64,000 nucleotides of DNA from [Flexibacter] sp. ATCC 35208 (GTDB taxonomy: Bacteria; Bacteroidota; Bacteroidia; Chitinophagales; Chitinophagaceae): the NCBI RefSeq assembly GCF_001975825.1, contig NZ_MTKN01000003.1:124001-188000 (forward strand), in the 5' to 3' direction. Every line of letters starts with the position of its first letter. Within the stretch, counting starts at the first letter, position 1. Positions 1-7,977 of this stretch are shown here, piece by piece. A model generated the notes under the pieces. That model did no database searches and was not told the origin of the DNA. It worked only from the letters and a program-made list of their open reading frames with translations. The position numbers and the translations under genes were made by a program.

Positions 1-288
1 GTCACCAATGATCTGCTCCAGTACTTCTTTATCCAAAGCACCATGTGAAGCAACTTCGTGTTTGAGGGCTAACTGACGCACCACTTCCGGATAGGCCTGC
101 GCCCAGGAGGCGGTAATAAAAAAAGTAGCTCTTACCTGGTACTTGTCCAGTAAGGTGATTGTTTTTCCCAAACCATCCAGTGAAATCTGCTGCCTTTCTT
201 CCAGGCTCATCTCCTGGCCATTATTATTATTGGCTGACAGTTTCAGCTCTTCCAGATCAATACTGATCAAAATTCGGGGGGTGTTCAT
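1..288 (-). CDS. polysaccharide deacetylase (NodB-like) family, partial 3' end missing
   Basis: Ninety-six codons read from an ATG at 286-288 without a stop to the window edge, so only the N-terminus is present. Visible signs of the NodB fold are an early acidic stretch (IDLEE, D11), the strand RATFFITASWAQAYPE at about residues 53-68, and ASHG at 80-83 whose His would be a metal ligand. Known members remove acetyl or formyl groups from glycans or related amides. No signal peptide is seen, so a cytoplasmic, urate/allantoinase-like or glycan substrate remains open. The family call rests on these motifs; the substrate is unknown. Confidence 0.7.
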   Translation of the reverse strand, partial: MNTPRILISIDLEELKLSANNNNGQEMSLEERQQISLDGLGKTITLLDKYQVRATFFITASWAQAYPEVVRQLALKHEVASHGALDKEVLEQIIGD

Positions 289-415
289 TTTTGGTTAAAG
301 TCGGCTTTTGTATAGAGACAATTTTGGGTATATACTACCCTATAAAGAAAAGATCCAGCATCTTGAGGATAAAACGTTGCAGTGATAGAGATGTTACAAT
401 TGGCCCCAAACAAAA

Positions 416-444
416 GTCCCGTTCCTGATTAACCGGAACGGGAC
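416..444 (-). terminator. intrinsic terminator of fusA
   Basis: A perfect 10-bp stem (GTCCCGTTCC at 416-425 with its complement at 435-444) and 9-nt loop lies just beyond the fusA stop. It is followed on the minus strand by TTTTGTTT. Confidence 0.85.
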
Positions 445-471
445 CATATTCAATCAGATACTAATCATGAT

Positions 472-2616
472 TTATGCATTCACTTTACCTTTTGCTTTTG
501 CCATTTCTTCTTCAGCAACAGCATTTGGAGCAGGTGAGTAGTGAGAGAACTCCATGATGGAAGTAGCACGACCGGAAGACAGGGAGCGCAACTGAGTTAC
601 ATATCCGAACATTTCTTTCAGAGGTACTTTAGCTTTGATTACCTGTACACCGTTTCTCATTTCCATACCTTCCAGCATACCACGACGACGGTTCAGGTCA
701 CCTGTTACGTCACCCATGTATTGGTCTGGGGTCTGAACTTCTACTTTCATGATTGGTTCCAGCAGAACTGGTTTTGCTTTACGACCTGCTTCACGGAAAG
801 CTGATCTTGCAGCCAATTCGAAGGATACTGCATCGGAGTCAACCTGGTGGAATGAACCATCATACAGGCGAACTCTCAGGTTATCCAGCGGGTAGCCAGC
901 CAGTACACCCTGGTGCATAGCAGACTCAAAGCCTTTCTGTACCGGAGCAACGAATTCTTTAGGGATGGAACCACCGAAGATATCGTTGATGAACTGGAAT
1001 TGTTTACCGTCGTTCTCTTTCAGCCATTCCGGATCAGCAGGGCCGATTTCGATCTGGATGTCTGCGAATTTACCGCGACCACCAGTTTGTTTCTTATAAA
1101 CCTCACGGTGTTCAACCTTCAGCGTGAATGCTTCCTTGAAAGCAACCTGAGGTGCACCCTGGTTAACTTCTACCTTGAACTCGCGACGCATACGGTCAAC
1201 GATGATTTCCAGGTGAAGCTCACCCATACCGCTCAATACGGTCTGGCCGGTTTCTTCATCAGTTTTAGCTTTCAGGGTAGGATCTTCTTCTACCAGTTTA
1301 GCGATAGCCAGACCCATTTTGTCCATATCCGCCTGAGTTTTAGGCTCGATAGCGATGTGGATAACTGGTTCCGGGAAGGTCATAGATTCCAGTACGATAG
1401 GATTTTTCTCATCGCACAGGGTATCACCTGTTTTGATATCTTTAAAACCTACAGCAGCACCGATATCACCAGCTTCGATGAAGTCGATTGGGTTCTGCTT
1501 GTTGGCGTGCATCTGCATGATACGGCTGATACGCTCATTTTTACCTGTACGGGTGTTCAGTACGTAAGAACCAGCATCCAGGTGACCGGAATAAGCCCGG
1601 AAGAACGCCAGACGACCTACGAATGGATCAGTCATGATCTTGAACGCCAGTGCAGAGAATGGTTCTTTTGCATCTGGCTTACGCTCGATCTCGTTACCAT
1701 TGTCAGGATCAGTACCTTTAACCGCTTCGATATCTACTGGTGAAGGCAGGTAACGACATACGGCATCCAGCATTTTCTGTACACCTTTATTTTTGAATGA
1801 AGAACCGCACAGCATTGGGATGATAGCGATATCGATCGTTGCTTTACGGATAGCTTCGTGAATTTCATCTTCAGAGATAGTATTAGGATCTTCGAAGAAT
1901 TTCTCCATGAGTTTGTCATCGTATTCAGCAACAGCTTCTACGAGTTTAGCTCTCCATTCTTCAGCTTCATCCTTCATATCAGCAGGAATTTCGATTTCCT
2001 GGTAGGTAGCACCTTTACCTTCTTCGTCCCAGATGATACCCTTCATGGTGATCAGGTCAACCACACCTTTGAAAGTATCTTCAGCGCCGATAGGCAGCAT
2101 CAGTGGAACCGGATTTGCACCCAGCATTTCCTTCACCTGTTTTACCACGTTCAGGAAGTCAGCACCGGCACGGTCCATTTTGTTTACGAAACCTACACGT
2201 GGTACACGGTAGCGGTTAGCCTGACGCCAAACGGTTTCAGACTGTGGTTCAACGCCGGATACAGCGCAGAACAGAGCCACCAGACCATCCAGTACACGCA
2301 GGGAACGTTCAACCTCAACGGTGAAATCCACGTGACCTGGAGTATCGATGATGTTAAATTTGTATTCTTTTGTATCTGGCTGGAGCTTTCCCTGAGTGGT
2401 TGGGAATTTCCAGAAACAGGTAGTAGCAGCAGATGTGATGGTAATACCTCTCTCCTGCTCCTGCGCCATCCAGTCCATGGTGGCGGCACCTTCGTGCACT
2501 TCCCCTATCTTATGGGATTTACCTGTGTAGTACAGGATACGCTCTGTGGTAGTGGTTTTACCCGCATCAATGTGCGCCGCAATACCAAAGTTTCTTTGAA
2601 ATCTTAAGTCTGCCAT
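472..2616 (-). CDS. fusA: translation elongation factor G
   Basis: EF-G is the ribosomal translocation GTPase; with RRF it also helps recycle ribosomes. The 714 residues match the usual length. GTPase motifs are intact: AHIDAGKT (residues 14-21), RGITI switch region (56-60), DTPGH (91-95) and NKMD (144-147), followed by domains II to V. Although it lies after rpsL-rpsG as in the classical str operon, a terminator-like hairpin (2778-2815) and its own -33/-7 promoter (2655-2688) sit in the 241-bp gap, so it is probably transcribed on its own. A strong terminator follows. Confidence 0.98.
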   Translation of the reverse strand: MADLRFQRNFGIAAHIDAGKTTTTERILYYTGKSHKIGEVHEGAATMDWMAQEQERGITITSAATTCFWKFPTTQGKLQPDTKEYKFNIIDTPGHVDFTVEVERSLRVLDGLVALFCAVSGVEPQSETVWRQANRYRVPRVGFVNKMDRAGADFLNVVKQVKEMLGANPVPLMLPIGAEDTFKGVVDLITMKGIIWDEEGKGATYQEIEIPADMKDEAEEWRAKLVEAVAEYDDKLMEKFFEDPNTISEDEIHEAIRKATIDIAIIPMLCGSSFKNKGVQKMLDAVCRYLPSPVDIEAVKGTDPDNGNEIERKPDAKEPFSALAFKIMTDPFVGRLAFFRAYSGHLDAGSYVLNTRTGKNERISRIMQMHANKQNPIDFIEAGDIGAAVGFKDIKTGDTLCDEKNPIVLESMTFPEPVIHIAIEPKTQADMDKMGLAIAKLVEEDPTLKAKTDEETGQTVLSGMGELHLEIIVDRMRREFKVEVNQGAPQVAFKEAFTLKVEHREVYKKQTGGRGKFADIQIEIGPADPEWLKENDGKQFQFINDIFGGSIPKEFVAPVQKGFESAMHQGVLAGYPLDNLRVRLYDGSFHQVDSDAVSFELAARSAFREAGRKAKPVLLEPIMKVEVQTPDQYMGDVTGDLNRRRGMLEGMEMRNGVQVIKAKVPLKEMFGYVTQLRSLSSGRATSIMEFSHYSPAPNAVAEEEMAKAKGKVNA

Positions 2617-2654
2617 AATATTAAAATGACTGTATAATAATGCAATTTGGGGGG

Positions 2655-2688
2655 CAAAGGTAATTCATTTTTGCTAATAAATACAACA
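2655..2688 (-). promoter_or_regulatory. fusA promoter, Bacteroidota -33/-7 type
   Basis: Read on the minus strand, a TGTTG -33 box (2684-2688), a 21-nt spacer and a TACCTTTG -7 box (2655-2662) match the TTTG / TAnnTTTG consensus. They lie about 40 nt upstream of the fusA ATG. Confidence 0.75.
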
Positions 2689-2777
2689 GGCAATTTTGCC
2701 AAATTGTTATTTCAGCAGCAGAATACTTACGCGACCCTTTAGTTACAAGGTTTAAAAAATTGGTATATATGAGAAAA

Positions 2778-2815
2778 GGAAAAACATCCCCCAGTATAGC
2801 CCAGAGGATGTTTCC
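2778..2815 (-). terminator. terminator-like hairpin after rpsG
   Basis: AAACATCC (2782-2789) pairs with GGATGTTT (2806-2813) around a 16-nt loop, with T-rich sequence following on the minus strand. It separates rpsL-rpsG from fusA. Confidence 0.65.
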
Positions 2816-2857
2816 CTTATATCTTTATAAACCATCTACCGTAAAACGGCAATAGAT

Positions 2858-3325
2858 TTAGATCCTGAAGTGAGAGAATGCCTTGTTAGCTTCAGCCATA
2901 CGGTGAGTATCTTCTTTCTTTTTGAAAGCAGCACCTTCACCTTTTGCAGCAGCTATGATTTCAGCAGCCAGCTTTTCAGCCATGCTCTTACCATTCCTTT
3001 CACCTGCGAAACGGATCAACCATTTCATAGACAGGGAGATCTTTCTGTCAGGACGAACCTCAGAAGGGATCTGGAAGGTAGCACCACCGATACGACGGCT
3101 TCTAACTTCAACGGCAGGAGTTACATTTGTGATCGCTTTCTTCCACACTTCGTAACCATTATCGTTAGTGATAGTGCTCACTCTGTCGATCGCATCGTAA
3201 AATATCCTAAAGGCAATGCTCTTTTTGCCCTGCTCCATCACGTTATTAACAAACCGGGTAACCTGTTTGTCGTTAAAGCGAGGATCCGGAGCCAAAGGCA
3301 TCTTTTTCGCGGCTTGCTTTCTCAT
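2858..3325 (-). CDS. rpsG: 30S ribosomal protein S7
   Basis: S7 is a primary 16S rRNA binder that nucleates the 30S head and contacts tRNA near the exit site. The 155 residues are the normal length and carry the family pattern, including PDPRFNDK near the N-terminus, [16 protein letters not shown] in the middle and the [30 protein letters not shown]-terminal region. It follows rpsL by 32 nt and shares its promoter; the pair ends at the hairpin at 2778-2815. Confidence 0.98.
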   Translation of the reverse strand: MRKQAAKKMPLAPDPRFNDKQVTRFVNNVMEQGKKSIAFRIFYDAIDRVSTITNDNGYEVWKKAITNVTPAVEVRSRRIGGATFQIPSEVRPDRKISLSMKWLIRFAGERNGKSMAEKLAAEIIAAAKGEGAAFKKKEDTHRMAEANKAFSHFRI

Positions 3326-3357
3326 TTATTTGGAAAATTTCAAATAGTTATTATAAA

Positions 3358-3738
3358 TTATTTCTTAGCCTTTTCCTTTTTGGTACCATACTTGGAACGG
3401 CTCTGCTTTCTGTCTTTCACACCAGCAGTATCGAGGGAACCACGAACGATATGGTAACGAACACCCGGTAAATCTTTTACCCTACCACCACGGATCAGTA
3501 CGATAGAGTGCTCCTGCAGGTTATGTCCTTCACCAGGGATATAAGCAATCACCTCTACTTTGTTGGTCAAACGCACCTTTGCTACCTTACGCAGTGCAGA
3601 GTTTGGCTTCTTAGGGGTGGTTGTGTACACACGGGTACAAACACCACGGCGCTGTGGACAGCTATCTAAAGCCCTGGACTTGGACTTAGCCCGGATAATT
3701 TCTCTTCCTTTTCTTACTAATTGTTGTATAGTAGGCAT
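3358..3738 (-). CDS. rpsL: 30S ribosomal protein S12
   Basis: S12 lies at the decoding centre and affects translational accuracy. At 126 residues it is full length, with [30 protein letters not shown] and [13 protein letters not shown] blocks. Lys43 and Lys88, positions where changes give streptomycin resistance in other bacteria, are the ordinary wild-type residues. It is the first gene of the rpsL-rpsG unit, with a near-consensus promoter at 3809-3840. Confidence 0.98.
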   Translation of the reverse strand: MPTIQQLVRKGREIIRAKSKSRALDSCPQRRGVCTRVYTTTPKKPNSALRKVAKVRLTNKVEVIAYIPGEGHNLQEHSIVLIRGGRVKDLPGVRYHIVRGSLDTAGVKDRKQSRSKYGTKKEKAKK

Positions 3739-3808
3739 TCTACCTAAGTTTTTTTTTCTGTCGGTTTACAATGACATCCAAATCACCCAGAATGGGAATT
3801 TGGGAGGG

Positions 3809-3840
3809 CAAAGGTAACACGAACCTTGTTAATAACAAAA
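3809..3840 (-). promoter_or_regulatory. rpsL-rpsG promoter, Bacteroidota -33/-7 type
   Basis: On the minus strand: TTTTG (3836-3840), 19-nt spacer, TACCTTTG (3809-3816). This is an excellent match to the Bacteroidota consensus in both boxes and spacing, about 70 nt upstream of the rpsL start. Confidence 0.85.
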
Positions 3841-3871
3841 TGTTTTGAACATTTTTTTGAAGGAAATCATG

Positions 3872-4198
3872 TCATGTATTGATTAATTCCGTGACAATAT
3901 CCGTCCATTCCATGTCCAGCGTAGATTCTGGCATACTTCGTCCCGCTCTGTTGTACCAATACCGGGCGTTTCCCCGGTCGCCTTCTTTCCTGTGGAGGTA
4001 GGCATGCACCCAGGCGGCCGTGTCATTATCCATATGCTCGATAATGTCGTGAGCCTGTTGCCAGTTCCCTTTACCATCCCACCACAAAGCCTTCAAATAA
4101 GGTGAAATCTCCCCAGGAGGAGCAGCCTGATCCAACGACGCGATGAAAGATACCATGGTCATAGGGCGCAAATGTACAAAATAGCTTTGTGTTTCCAT
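3872..4198 (-). CDS. small conserved hypothetical protein
   Basis: A 108-residue protein if started at METQSYF (ATG at 4196-4198). A longer version starting at 4234 would place its ATG inside the inverted repeat that begins there, so the shorter start is preferred. There is no signal peptide or membrane segment. The half starting near ALWWDGKGNW contains HDIIEHMDNDTAAWVHAYLHR and ARYWYNRAGR, a helical, Trp/His-rich pattern that looks conserved and resembles small Bacteroidota proteins of unknown function. No function can be assigned. Confidence 0.7.
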   Translation of the reverse strand: METQSYFVHLRPMTMVSFIASLDQAAPPGEISPYLKALWWDGKGNWQQAHDIIEHMDNDTAAWVHAYLHRKEGDRGNARYWYNRAGRSMPESTLDMEWTDIVTELINT

Positions 4199-4233
4199 CG
4201 CGCCTTTGGTTAAAATAAAGGCTAACCCGTACA

Positions 4234-4332
4234 TATCCCGCCTATAAGCCGTAGATAAGCCGCCTCTATATAGATGCGGCTTATCTACGGCTTATAGGCG
4301 GGATATAGGCGGCTTATGGGCGGCTTATCTCC
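4234..4332. repeat. palindromic array of 11-bp direct repeats
   Basis: Arms of 30 bp at 4234-4263 and 4276-4305 are perfect reverse complements; the 12-nt centre is itself nearly palindromic (TCTATATAGA, 4265-4274), so about 72 bp is one palindrome with one mismatch. The right side consists of GGCTTAT-type units starting at 4278, 4289, 4300 (variant GGGATAT), 4311 and 4322, exactly 11 bp apart, and the left arm carries the same units inverted. The array is upstream of the 108-residue gene and downstream of ilvE. Confidence 0.9.
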
Positions 4333-4387
4333 CTGTGAGACCTAAGGATGTCTTATCGGATACGTATTTCGGCCGACATATATAAAC

Positions 4388-4415
4388 AAAGCCGTCTTTG
4401 TGCAAAGACGGCTTT
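4388..4415. terminator. symmetrical hairpin, possible bidirectional terminator
   Basis: AAAGCCGTCTTTG (4388-4400) and its exact complement (4403-4415) form a 13-bp arm hairpin flanked by A/T-rich sequence. It is the second of two hairpins beyond ilvE. Confidence 0.6.
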
Positions 4416-4426
4416 ATATAAAAGAG

Positions 4427-4456
4427 AAAGACCATCTACTCGCGCAGATGGCCTTT
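4427..4456 (-). terminator. terminator of ilvE
   Basis: AAAGACCATCT (4427-4437) pairs with AGATGGCCTTT (4446-4456) with one mismatch, 20 nt beyond the ilvE stop. T-rich sequence follows on the minus strand. Confidence 0.65.
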
Positions 4457-4475
4457 CAATTCAACACAACTAAGA

Positions 4476-5594
4476 CTATTTTGAGTAAGTTCCTACTTTG
4501 TAATTCCAGTGACGGGTATCTTCCGCTTTACCCGTACGGATAGCATCCAGCCTTTGCAGCAACTCATTTCCTACCTCGTATCTGGTAGTATCAAGCCTGA
4601 TCTGGTGCTCTTTGTAATCCAACTCCTGTACATAGGCCACACTGGCAGCTGTACCGGTGCCAAATACCTCGCGGAGGGTACCCGCTTCATTCGCCGTTAC
4701 CAACTCTTCGATCGATACCGGCCTCTCCTCTACTGTCAAGCCCATATCTTCCAATACAGACATTACAGCAGCGCGTGTTACCCCAGCCAGAATCGTGCCT
4801 TGATTCAAATCCGGCGTTATGGCAGTGTTCCCTATTATGGCAAACACATTCATTGTACCGCATTCCTGTAAGTATTTGAATTCCAATCCATCTACCCACA
4901 GTATCTGATCATAACCCTGCTTGCGTGCCTGCATGGTTGGGTACATTACCCCGCCATAGTTACCTGCTGCTTTGGCAGCACCTACACCACCAGGAAAAGC
5001 ACGAATATATTTGTCCTGTACCAGCAATTTAATCGGTTTATTAAAATACGGACCGGACGGCGAGTTAATAATAACAAATTTATACGTATCTGAAGGCCTT
5101 ACGCCAATAAATTCATCAGCGGCAATCATAAAAGGACGTAAATACAGAGAACAACCATCATTAGTCGGCACCCAATTTCTGTCCAGATCGATCAAAAGTT
5201 CCATCCCGCCTATAAAAAGCCACTCCGGCACTTCAGGCATCCCCATACGCTCTGCAGAACTGTTAAAACGTGCATAATTATCGTATGGACGGAAAATCAT
5301 CGGATTGCCCTCCTGATCTTTGTAGGCTTTGATGCCTTCAAAAATAGCCTGGCCATAGTGCCATGCAGCATTGGAAGGACTCACTGACAGATGGCCGAAA
5401 GGCAGGATCTCTGCATTCTTCCACTCTTTCCCATCAAAATCTGCCACCAACATATGGTCGGCATATTGCTTCCCGAAGATAAGGTTATTGAAGTCTATTT
5501 CCCCAATCCTTGAGTTCTTTGTGCGGGTTACCTTAATTTTTTTTAAGGCTTCTTCCCCTACCCTGTTTTCTATTTGTTTATCTACTCCCATCAT
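4476..5594 (-). CDS. ilvE: branched-chain amino acid aminotransferase
   Basis: A class IV PLP aminotransferase that interconverts Leu, Ile and Val with their 2-oxo acids using 2-oxoglutarate. The 372 residues fit the longer, eukaryotic-like BCAT form. The PLP lysine is Lys208 in GAAKAAGNYGG. Other conserved blocks are HYGQAIFEGIKAY (79-91), SLYLRPFMIA (149-158), LQECGTMNVF and FGTGTAASV. It stands alone with a downstream terminator. The double Met start is plausible, but the first roughly 20 residues are poorly conserved, so a start a few codons later is possible. Confidence 0.95.
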   Translation of the reverse strand: MMGVDKQIENRVGEEALKKIKVTRTKNSRIGEIDFNNLIFGKQYADHMLVADFDGKEWKNAEILPFGHLSVSPSNAAWHYGQAIFEGIKAYKDQEGNPMIFRPYDNYARFNSSAERMGMPEVPEWLFIGGMELLIDLDRNWVPTNDGCSLYLRPFMIAADEFIGVRPSDTYKFVIINSPSGPYFNKPIKLLVQDKYIRAFPGGVGAAKAAGNYGGVMYPTMQARKQGYDQILWVDGLEFKYLQECGTMNVFAIIGNTAITPDLNQGTILAGVTRAAVMSVLEDMGLTVEERPVSIEELVTANEAGTLREVFGTGTAASVAYVQELDYKEHQIRLDTTRYEVGNELLQRLDAIRTGKAEDTRHWNYKVGTYSK

Positions 5595-5763
5595 AATAAA
5601 GTGCTGTTAATTTGTTTTGGATGTATGAAAGGAAGGCGAAATCTAAAGTCGGAAATCGCGCATCTGAAAATGAATAGACTTAAATTTGCTCAATTCGTCA
5701 AATGCAAATAAAGCAAATTTTTCCCCAAAGGGGGCCTTTACATTCAATTTAAACTATATATGC

Positions 5764-6261
5764 ATGTCTTTTGATCAAGTACAGCTGGACCCATACTTTC
5801 TGGCCAGGATCTTTACCCAGCCCATCATACCGGGGGAAAAAGCACCTGTTGCCACCACTCCTGCTGTCATTCCGGACGTGAAATTTTTAGGTGAAAATCA
5901 AAAAAATATTGCGCTATTCATACAAAATGAGGGGGGAGCGTACTTAAACGAAGAATTATTCAACCTCCTCACCAATATCTTAAATGCCTGTAAACTGGGT
6001 ATGCAGGATATAGCATTGATAAATATAGCCCATTACCCTGCCATGGCCTTTACATCCTGGCAATCGGCCGTAAAAATGAAGCAGGCTGTGTTTTTTGGCA
6101 TCCCTCCTGCTACCATGGGGTTGGAAGATTTCCCTGTTTACCAGATGATCTCCGCCAATGGCTGTCAGTTATTGCATTCAGACGATCTGCAGCTCATCGC
6201 ACAGGATAAGATGTTGAAAGGAAAGCTGTGGGGAGGCCTCAAACTATTGCTGGGGATATAA
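5764..6261 (+). CDS. conserved hypothetical protein, possible UDG-fold/psi-like
   Basis: The start MSFDQVQLDP at 5764 is chosen because the 26 codons upstream look non-coding. The 165-residue protein is soluble. It has an N-terminal PVATTPAVIPDV linker, then an alternating alpha/beta pattern (LFNLLTNILNACKLGMQDIA, then ALINIAHYPAM, then AVFFGIPPATMGL) and the ending LQLIAQDKMLKGKLWGGLK. This layout recalls the uracil-DNA-glycosylase-like fold of DNA polymerase III psi (HolD), but that is inference from pattern only. It lies 17 nt before rdgB and probably shares its transcript. Confidence 0.7.
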   Translation: MSFDQVQLDPYFLARIFTQPIIPGEKAPVATTPAVIPDVKFLGENQKNIALFIQNEGGAYLNEELFNLLTNILNACKLGMQDIALINIAHYPAMAFTSWQSAVKMKQAVFFGIPPATMGLEDFPVYQMISANGCQLLHSDDLQLIAQDKMLKGKLWGGLKLLLGI

Positions 6262-6278
6262 ATCTGTAACTTACATTC

Positions 6279-6854
6279 ATGAAGCTAGTATTCGCTACCA
6301 ACAACGAAAATAAAATAAAGGAAATCCGCTCCATGCTGGGCGACACGTTCGAGATCATCACCCTACAGGAAGCCGGTATCGACATCGATATACCGGAACC
6401 ACACGATACCCTGGAAGAGAATGCCCGGGAAAAATCGGTGACCATCCACAATATGACTCACCAGCACTGCTTCTCTGAAGATACAGGGCTGGAAGTATTT
6501 GCATTGAACGGCGCCCCCGGTGTACTCTCCGCCCGCTATGCCGGCGAGCAGAAATCTGCCGAAGACAATATTGAGAAGATGCTGCACGAAATGAAAGGCC
6601 AAACCGATCGCCGTGCCCATTTCAGAACCGTCATCTCCCTTATTCTCGACGATAAAGAATACCAGTTCGAAGGTATCTGCCCCGGCACTATCCTCACCGA
6701 ACGCAGAGGTGGCAAAGGCTTTGGCTACGATCCTGTCTTCGTTCCTGATGGTTCTGCGCTCGCATTTGCCGAAATGGACATGGCCGGCAAAAATGTTTTT
6801 AGCCACAGAGCCAAAGCATTCCAGAAACTGATTGCCTTCCTCAAGGCTCACTGA
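6279..6854 (+). CDS. rdgB: non-canonical purine NTP pyrophosphatase (RdgB/HAM1)
   Basis: Hydrolyses dITP, ITP and XTP to the monophosphates, keeping deaminated purines out of DNA and RNA. The 191 residues match the family length. The nucleotide-binding start ATNNENKIKEI (residues 5-15), EENAREKS, SEDTGLEV, GYDPVFVPDG and the C-terminal SHRAKAF are all present. It is the second gene of a four-gene plus-strand run, 12 nt before the thioesterase gene. Confidence 0.95.
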   Translation: MKLVFATNNENKIKEIRSMLGDTFEIITLQEAGIDIDIPEPHDTLEENAREKSVTIHNMTHQHCFSEDTGLEVFALNGAPGVLSARYAGEQKSAEDNIEKMLHEMKGQTDRRAHFRTVISLILDDKEYQFEGICPGTILTERRGGKGFGYDPVFVPDGSALAFAEMDMAGKNVFSHRAKAFQKLIAFLKAH

Positions 6855-6866
6855 TAACATACATAA

Positions 6867-7307
6867 ATGGCCAGAGTAAAAATTGAGCTTCCCGAACAAA
6901 TGGATTTTCACACCCAACTCCCTGTAAGGATTGGGGATATCAACTATGGTGGTCACGTAGGTAACGATGCCATTCTCTCTATCATTCACGAAGCACGTCT
7001 CCGCTTCCTTGCCAATTTCGGGTATGGTGAACTGGACAAAGATGGTCAGGCAGGCCTTATCATGGCCGATGCCGCCCTCGTATACAAAGGTGAAGGCTTC
7101 CACGGCGATATCTTTGACATCGCTGTAGGGGCCGACGATTTCACCCCTTTTGGTTTTGATCTTTACTACCGTATTACAACTGTCCGCGGGGATAAAACCA
7201 TCCTGATCGCAGAAGCCAAATCCGGTATGATTTACTTTGATTACAAAACCAGAAAAGTAGCCCGCCTGCCCGAAGAGTGGAAACAAACTCTTTCACCTGT
7301 TAAATAA
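6867..7307 (+). CDS. acyl-CoA thioesterase, 4HBT hotdog fold
   Basis: A 146-residue single hotdog-domain protein. The block VRIGDINYGGHVGNDAILSI (residues 21-40) is the 4HBT active-site region, with Asp24 and the Tyr-Gly-Gly-His turn, followed by the long helix AILSIIHEARLRFL. The family hydrolyses acyl-CoA thioesters; the acyl chain cannot be told. It sits between rdgB and the nitroreductase gene with 12-nt and 10-nt gaps, so an operon is likely. Confidence 0.85.
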   Translation: MARVKIELPEQMDFHTQLPVRIGDINYGGHVGNDAILSIIHEARLRFLANFGYGELDKDGQAGLIMADAALVYKGEGFHGDIFDIAVGADDFTPFGFDLYYRITTVRGDKTILIAEAKSGMIYFDYKTRKVARLPEEWKQTLSPVK

Positions 7308-7317
7308 AATATCGCGC

Positions 7318-7899
7318 ATGGACTTTGAACAATTGAAGAGCATTATCACCACCCGTCGGAATATCAAGCCGTTTTCTATGAATGGCAAACACATTCCGGA
7401 CGAACAAATTCAGGCTCTCCTTGAACTGGCTGACTGGGCCCCTACTCATGGTTATACTGAACCATGGTACTTTCCGGTATTTAGCGGCGATGCCGTAAAA
7501 CGCTTTTGTACAGCTCACGCTGAGCTATACAAAGCCAATACCGCCCCTGATAAATTTATCCTGGGCAACTACGAAAAACTGAAAACACAGGGCGACCTGG
7601 CCTCCCACGTAATCGTACTTTGTATGAAGAGAGGCAACAAACCAGGTATTCCTGAAATTGAAGAGATTGCTGCCGTATCCTGTGCAGTCCAGAACCTGTG
7701 GCTGGGTGCTACCGCCCTGGGACTGGCTGGCTACTGGGGTTCCGGTGGTATGACCTTCTCTCCCGCCATGAAAGATTATCTTTCTCTGGGCGAGGAAGAC
7801 AAGGTAATCGGCATCTTTTACCTCGGTTATTCCGATGAACCCCTACCTGAAGGCAGGCGCTTAAAGCCAATGTCTGAAAAAGTGAAGTGGGAAAAATAA
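7318..7899 (+). CDS. nitroreductase family protein (YdjA-like)
   Basis: An FMN-dependent NAD(P)H oxidoreductase of the short, YdjA-like type (193 residues). TTRRNIKPF (residues 11-19) is the FMN phosphate-binding start and LADWAPTHGYTEPWYF (42-57) the conserved loop. VSCAVQNLWLGATALGL (about 120-136) is the central helix and GYWGSGG follows it. The natural substrate of this group is generally unknown. It ends the rdgB transcript, with a clear terminator 20 nt after the stop. Confidence 0.9.
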   Translation: MDFEQLKSIITTRRNIKPFSMNGKHIPDEQIQALLELADWAPTHGYTEPWYFPVFSGDAVKRFCTAHAELYKANTAPDKFILGNYEKLKTQGDLASHVIVLCMKRGNKPGIPEIEEIAAVSCAVQNLWLGATALGLAGYWGSGGMTFSPAMKDYLSLGEEDKVIGIFYLGYSDEPLPEGRRLKPMSEKVKWEK

Positions 7900-7918
7900 A
7901 AATCCGGTATTTTTATTG

Positions 7919-7964
7919 ATATGGCTTTGGGTGCTCACAACTTACTCAAAGCCATATTCTTTTT
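7919..7964 (+). terminator. terminator of the rdgB-nitroreductase run
   Basis: ATATGGCTTTG (7919-7929) pairs perfectly with CAAAGCCATAT (7947-7957) and is followed by TCTTTTT. Confidence 0.85.
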
Positions 7965-7977
7965 AATCTGCTAATAC

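Noticed and set aside
913..1743. A 276-codon plus-strand frame opposite fusA
   Set aside because: It lies wholly antisense to the well-supported EF-G gene and has no family-like text; it reflects codon bias of the opposite strand.
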